From positions 1 through 37,807 of the forward strand of contig JAIMAD010000003.1 of the NCBI GenBank assembly GCA_023512145.1: DNA of 37,807 nucleotides, given 5' to 3'. Below, in pieces: positions 35,180 to 37,807 of this stretch. The DNA comes from Bacillus sp. (in: firmicutes) (GTDB lineage Bacteria > Bacillota > Bacilli > Bacillales > Cytobacillaceae). The first letter of the stretch is position 1. Every line of letters begins with the position of its first letter. The translations under genes were made by a program, and so were the position numbers. The notes under the pieces were generated by a model. That model saw only the letters and a program-made list of their open reading frames with translations, was not told the origin of the DNA and searched no databases.

Positions 35180-35371
35180 AACACAACACTGTTGCAATTT
35201 TTTCCATTTTTTCAAAAAAAAATTAAAAGGGATACATGAAAATAGAATTTTCGTGTAAACTATAAATTAGACGAACTGTCGGAATTTGACCTTTTATGTT
35301 GAAAAAAATACACCTGAAGCCCTATTTGGTTAGTACTATCGATATACATAAGGCTTAGAAGGGAGTCGGAA

Positions 35372-36658
35372 ATGGAAAAACTCAAAATTGCGGGCGGCTA
35401 TCCTTTAAGGGGAACTGTTCGAATTAGTGGAGCAAAAAATAGTGCCGTTGCGTTAATTCCAGCAACCATCTTAGCAGATTCACCAGTGACGATTGAAGGA
35501 TTGCCAGATATTTCAGACGTGGAAATCTTAAAAGAACTGTTGGAGGATATTGGCGGTAAAGTAGACCTGACAGACGGGGATATGACGGTCGACCCTTCAA
35601 AAATGATTTCCATGCCTTTGCCAAACGGTAAAGTAAAAAAGCTCCGTGCTTCCTATTACTTAATGGGGGCAATGCTCGGCCGTTTTAAAAAGGCAGTCAT
35701 TGGCCTGCCTGGCGGTTGTCATTTAGGTCCAAGACCCATCGATCAGCATATTAAAGGCTTTGAAGCACTGGGTGCTCAAGTTACCAATGAACAAGGTGCG
35801 ATTTATTTGCGAGCAGATGAACTGCGTGGCGCGCGTATTTATCTAGATGTCGTCAGCGTGGGAGCAACAATTAATATCATGCTAGCAGCAGTGAAGGCCA
35901 AAGGGCGAACGGTTATTGAAAATGCCGCCAAAGAGCCGGAAATTATTGATGTTGCCACATTGTTAACGAATATGGGTGCAAAAATTAAAGGGGCCGGAAC
36001 AGACGTCATCCGCATCGATGGTGTGGACAGTCTTCATGGTTGCCGCCACACGATTATTCCTGACCGGATTGAAGCAGGTACATATATGATTCTCGCAGCC
36101 GCTGTTGGCTCAGGCGTGTTAATCGACAATGTCATCCCTCAGCATTTAGAATCATTAATTGCGAAGATGCGCGAAATGGGTGTTCATGTTGAATCAGGTA
36201 ATGACCAAATATATATCGATGGATCGACAAACCTGAAATCCGTTGACATCAAAACGCTCGTCTATCCGGGATTCCCCACCGACCTGCAGCAACCGTTTAC
36301 ATCGCTCTTAACAAAAGCTACCGGCTCAAGTGTGGTAACGGACACGATTTACGGGGCACGTTTTAAACATATCGATGAACTACGAAGAATGAATGCCAAT
36401 ATTAAGGTCGAAGGGCGCTCTGCCATCATTAATGGCCCGATCCAGCTTCAAGGTGCCAAAGTGAAAGCAAGTGACCTCAGGGCAGGAGCATCGCTCGTTA
36501 TTGCCGGTCTAATTGCAGAAGGACTAACCGAAATAACCGGGCTTGAGCATATTGACCGTGGATACAGCGATCTTGTTGGAAAATTAAACGGCCTTGGTGC
36601 AACGGTTTGGCGCGAAGAATTAACAAAAGAAGAAGCAGAACAACTAAAAAACACATAG
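35372..36658 (+). CDS. murAB: UDP-N-acetylglucosamine 1-carboxyvinyltransferase (second copy type)
   Basis: This 428-residue enzyme transfers enolpyruvate from phosphoenolpyruvate to UDP-GlcNAc, the first committed step of peptidoglycan synthesis. It has K22-N23 in [12 protein letters not shown] and the catalytic C116 in [14 protein letters not shown], the residue that fosfomycin alkylates. The position next to tal and glpX shows that it is the MurAB (MurZ) paralogue of B. subtilis rather than the essential MurAA, which lies elsewhere. A GAAGGGAG ribosome binding site precedes the ATG. I found no clear promoter; TATAAA near 35261 is a loose option. The glpX gene follows after 39 bases. Confidence 0.95.
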   Translation: MEKLKIAGGYPLRGTVRISGAKNSAVALIPATILADSPVTIEGLPDISDVEILKELLEDIGGKVDLTDGDMTVDPSKMISMPLPNGKVKKLRASYYLMGAMLGRFKKAVIGLPGGCHLGPRPIDQHIKGFEALGAQVTNEQGAIYLRADELRGARIYLDVVSVGATINIMLAAVKAKGRTVIENAAKEPEIIDVATLLTNMGAKIKGAGTDVIRIDGVDSLHGCRHTIIPDRIEAGTYMILAAAVGSGVLIDNVIPQHLESLIAKMREMGVHVESGNDQIYIDGSTNLKSVDIKTLVYPGFPTDLQQPFTSLLTKATGSSVVTDTIYGARFKHIDELRRMNANIKVEGRSAIINGPIQLQGAKVKASDLRAGASLVIAGLIAEGLTEITGLEHIDRGYSDLVGKLNGLGATVWREELTKEEAEQLKNT

Positions 36659-36697
36659 AGAAGCTAGAACCTAAGAAAAAATGGGAGTTGGAGACGG

Positions 36698-37660
36698 ATG
36701 GAAAGAAGTTTAACGATGGAACTTGTCCGCGTTACAGAAGGAGCGGCACTTGCTTCAGCTCGCTGGATGGGCCGCGGGAATAAGATGGAAGCCGATGGTG
36801 CTGCAACGACAGCCATGCGCGATGTCTTTGACACTGTGCCAATGAGAGGGACCGTTGTGATTGGTGAAGGCGAAATGGACGAGGCTCCAATGCTTTATAT
36901 TGGCGAAAAGCTTGGGACAGGCTTTGGTCCACGCGTGGATGTAGCTGTTGACCCACTTGAAGGCACCAATATTTTAGCATCGGGCGGTTGGAATGCACTT
37001 GCTGTTTTAGCAATTGCCGATAATGGCAACCTACTCCATGCACCAGACATGTATATGGATAAAATCGCCGTTGGTCCGGAAGCGGTTGGTATGATCGATA
37101 TTAATGCTTCTGTGTTAGATAACTTAAAGGCCGTCGCCAAAGCGAAAAATAAAGATATCCAAGATGTCGTTGCAACGGTAATGAATCGTCCGCGCCATGA
37201 ACATATTATTGCCCAGCTCCGTGAAGCGGGTGCAAGGATTAAATTGATTGATGATGGTGATGTCGCAGGTGCCATCAACACTGCTTTTGACAATACCGGT
37301 GTTGACATTCTGTTTGGCTCTGGTGGAGCACCCGAGGGTGTTATTGCAGCAGTAGCCTTAAAATGTCTGGGCGGCGAACTGATTGGAAGACTATTACCGC
37401 AAAATGATGCCGAGCTTGCGCGTTGTATTAAAATGGGCTTGGATGTCAATCGCATCCTGCGCATGGAAGACCTCGTCAAAGGTGACGATGCTATTTTTGC
37501 TGCCACAGGTGTCACGGATGGAGAATTATTACGCGGAGTCCAATTTAAGGGCTCCTTTGCCTCAACACATTCTGTTGTCATGCGCGCAAAATCGGGAACG
37601 GTCCGCTTTATCGAAGGTCGCCATAGCTTGAAGAAAAAACCAAATTTAGTGATTCGCTAA
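36698..37660 (+). CDS. glpX: Fructose-1,6-bisphosphatase, class II (GlpX)
   Basis: This 320-residue enzyme removes the 1-phosphate of fructose 1,6-bisphosphate in gluconeogenesis. It starts [20 protein letters not shown] and has the class II features [26 protein letters not shown] (metal-binding Glu/Asp), and VDPLEGTN, the metal and substrate site of the FBPase/inositol phosphatase fold. It is likely co-transcribed with murAB, as no terminator lies in the 39-base gap. In B. subtilis rho is next; it would lie beyond the window. A hairpin and then a terminator follow the stop. Confidence 0.96.
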   Translation: MERSLTMELVRVTEGAALASARWMGRGNKMEADGAATTAMRDVFDTVPMRGTVVIGEGEMDEAPMLYIGEKLGTGFGPRVDVAVDPLEGTNILASGGWNALAVLAIADNGNLLHAPDMYMDKIAVGPEAVGMIDINASVLDNLKAVAKAKNKDIQDVVATVMNRPRHEHIIAQLREAGARIKLIDDGDVAGAINTAFDNTGVDILFGSGGAPEGVIAAVALKCLGGELIGRLLPQNDAELARCIKMGLDVNRILRMEDLVKGDDAIFAATGVTDGELLRGVQFKGSFASTHSVVMRAKSGTVRFIEGRHSLKKKPNLVIR

Positions 37661-37667
37661 GCATTTA

Positions 37668-37704
37668 GAATAGTTAAGTGGTGTCAGGCACAACTTAACT
37701 ATTC
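37668..37704. repeat. Hairpin with GGTGTCAGGCAC loop
   Basis: GAATAGTTAAGT (37668-37679) and ACTTAACTATTC (37693-37704) form a perfect 12-bp stem around a loop containing GGTGTCAGGCAC. That loop motif resembles a short sequence I recall as common between Bacillus genes. No T run follows, so it is not a standard terminator. Confidence 0.7.
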
Positions 37705-37713
37705 ATTTCAATG

Positions 37714-37747
37714 GAGACTAGATTTCTACCTCAGTCTAGTCTCTTTA
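37714..37747 (+). terminator. Intrinsic terminator after glpX
   Basis: GAGACTAGA (37714-37722) pairs with TCTAGTCTC (37735-37743), followed by TTTATT. It probably ends the murAB-glpX transcript. Confidence 0.7.
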
Positions 37748-37807
37748 TTGGTAAACCCCCAATATCTATCTCCAAGTATTTTTGAAGACACTTATCAGGG
37801 ATAAAAA

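Noticed and set aside
35231-35266. A GAAAAT-AGA-ATTTTC dyad near a TATAAA before murAB
   Set aside because: The dyad is short and AT-rich, the -35 is missing, and such patterns are frequent in AT-rich DNA.
36895-37581. A 228-codon minus-strand frame opposite glpX
   Set aside because: It is fully contained in a well-supported glpX gene, and its Ser/Pro/Ala-rich product is typical of antisense translation.

Overview
This window is a stretch of chromosome from a spore-forming member of the Bacillaceae (Bacillus, Neobacillus or a close relative). From ywfO to glpX the gene order follows the B. subtilis block ywfO-ywgA-ywhB-ywhC-ywhD-pbpG-speE-speB-ywiB-argS, then uvsE-cls-fadF-acdA-rpoE-pyrG-ywjG-spo0F-fbaA-tal-murAB-glpX. 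The spore context is clear: spo0F, an H-type small acid-soluble spore protein gene too short for ordinary ORF cut-offs (14584-14763), a sporulation-type class A PBP, and candidate sigma-H, sigma-G and sigma-E promoter elements.

Layout. 1-4188: a DUF1450 cysteine protein, an HD-domain phosphohydrolase, YwgA, a 4-oxalocrotonate tautomerase (minus strand), a site-2-type membrane protease and YwhD. 4189-9293: a secreted GH3 beta-N-acetylglucosaminidase and, convergent to it, PbpG. 9671-13889: polyamine synthesis (speE, speB), then ywiB overlapping argS. 13890-17130: a long repeat-bearing gap, sspH and uvsE facing each other across a shared terminator, and a cardiolipin synthase gene. 17327-28553: a fatty-acid and short-chain acyl-CoA catabolic block, with a FadF-type Fe-S oxidoreductase, thiolase, 3-hydroxyacyl-CoA dehydrogenase, two acyl-CoA dehydrogenases, a TetR regulator and the fused B12 enzyme IcmF. 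28955-37660: a small membrane protein, rpoE, pyrG, ywjG (minus), spo0F, fbaA, a transaldolase, murAB and glpX.

How the parts work together. The acyl-CoA block can take acyl-CoAs through dehydrogenation, hydroxyacyl oxidation and thiolysis, pass electrons through FadF towards the quinone pool, and interconvert isobutyryl- and butyryl-CoA with IcmF. Two 18-bp operator-like sites, upstream of fadF and of the thiolase, agree at 15 of 18 positions once one is reverse-complemented, which suggests a common TetR-family regulator. The pyrG leader has every visible part of the CTP-sensing reiterative-transcription attenuator known from B. subtilis.

I found no defence island, prophage, CRISPR array, tRNA or rRNA. 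The least explained content is intergenic: tandem arrays with periods of 20-21 bp and 51-52 bp, one of which supplies the last codons of the thiolase gene, and a family of longer dispersed repeats. No wholly new protein system is evident. Functional calls rest on remembered families and visible motifs, because no search could be run.
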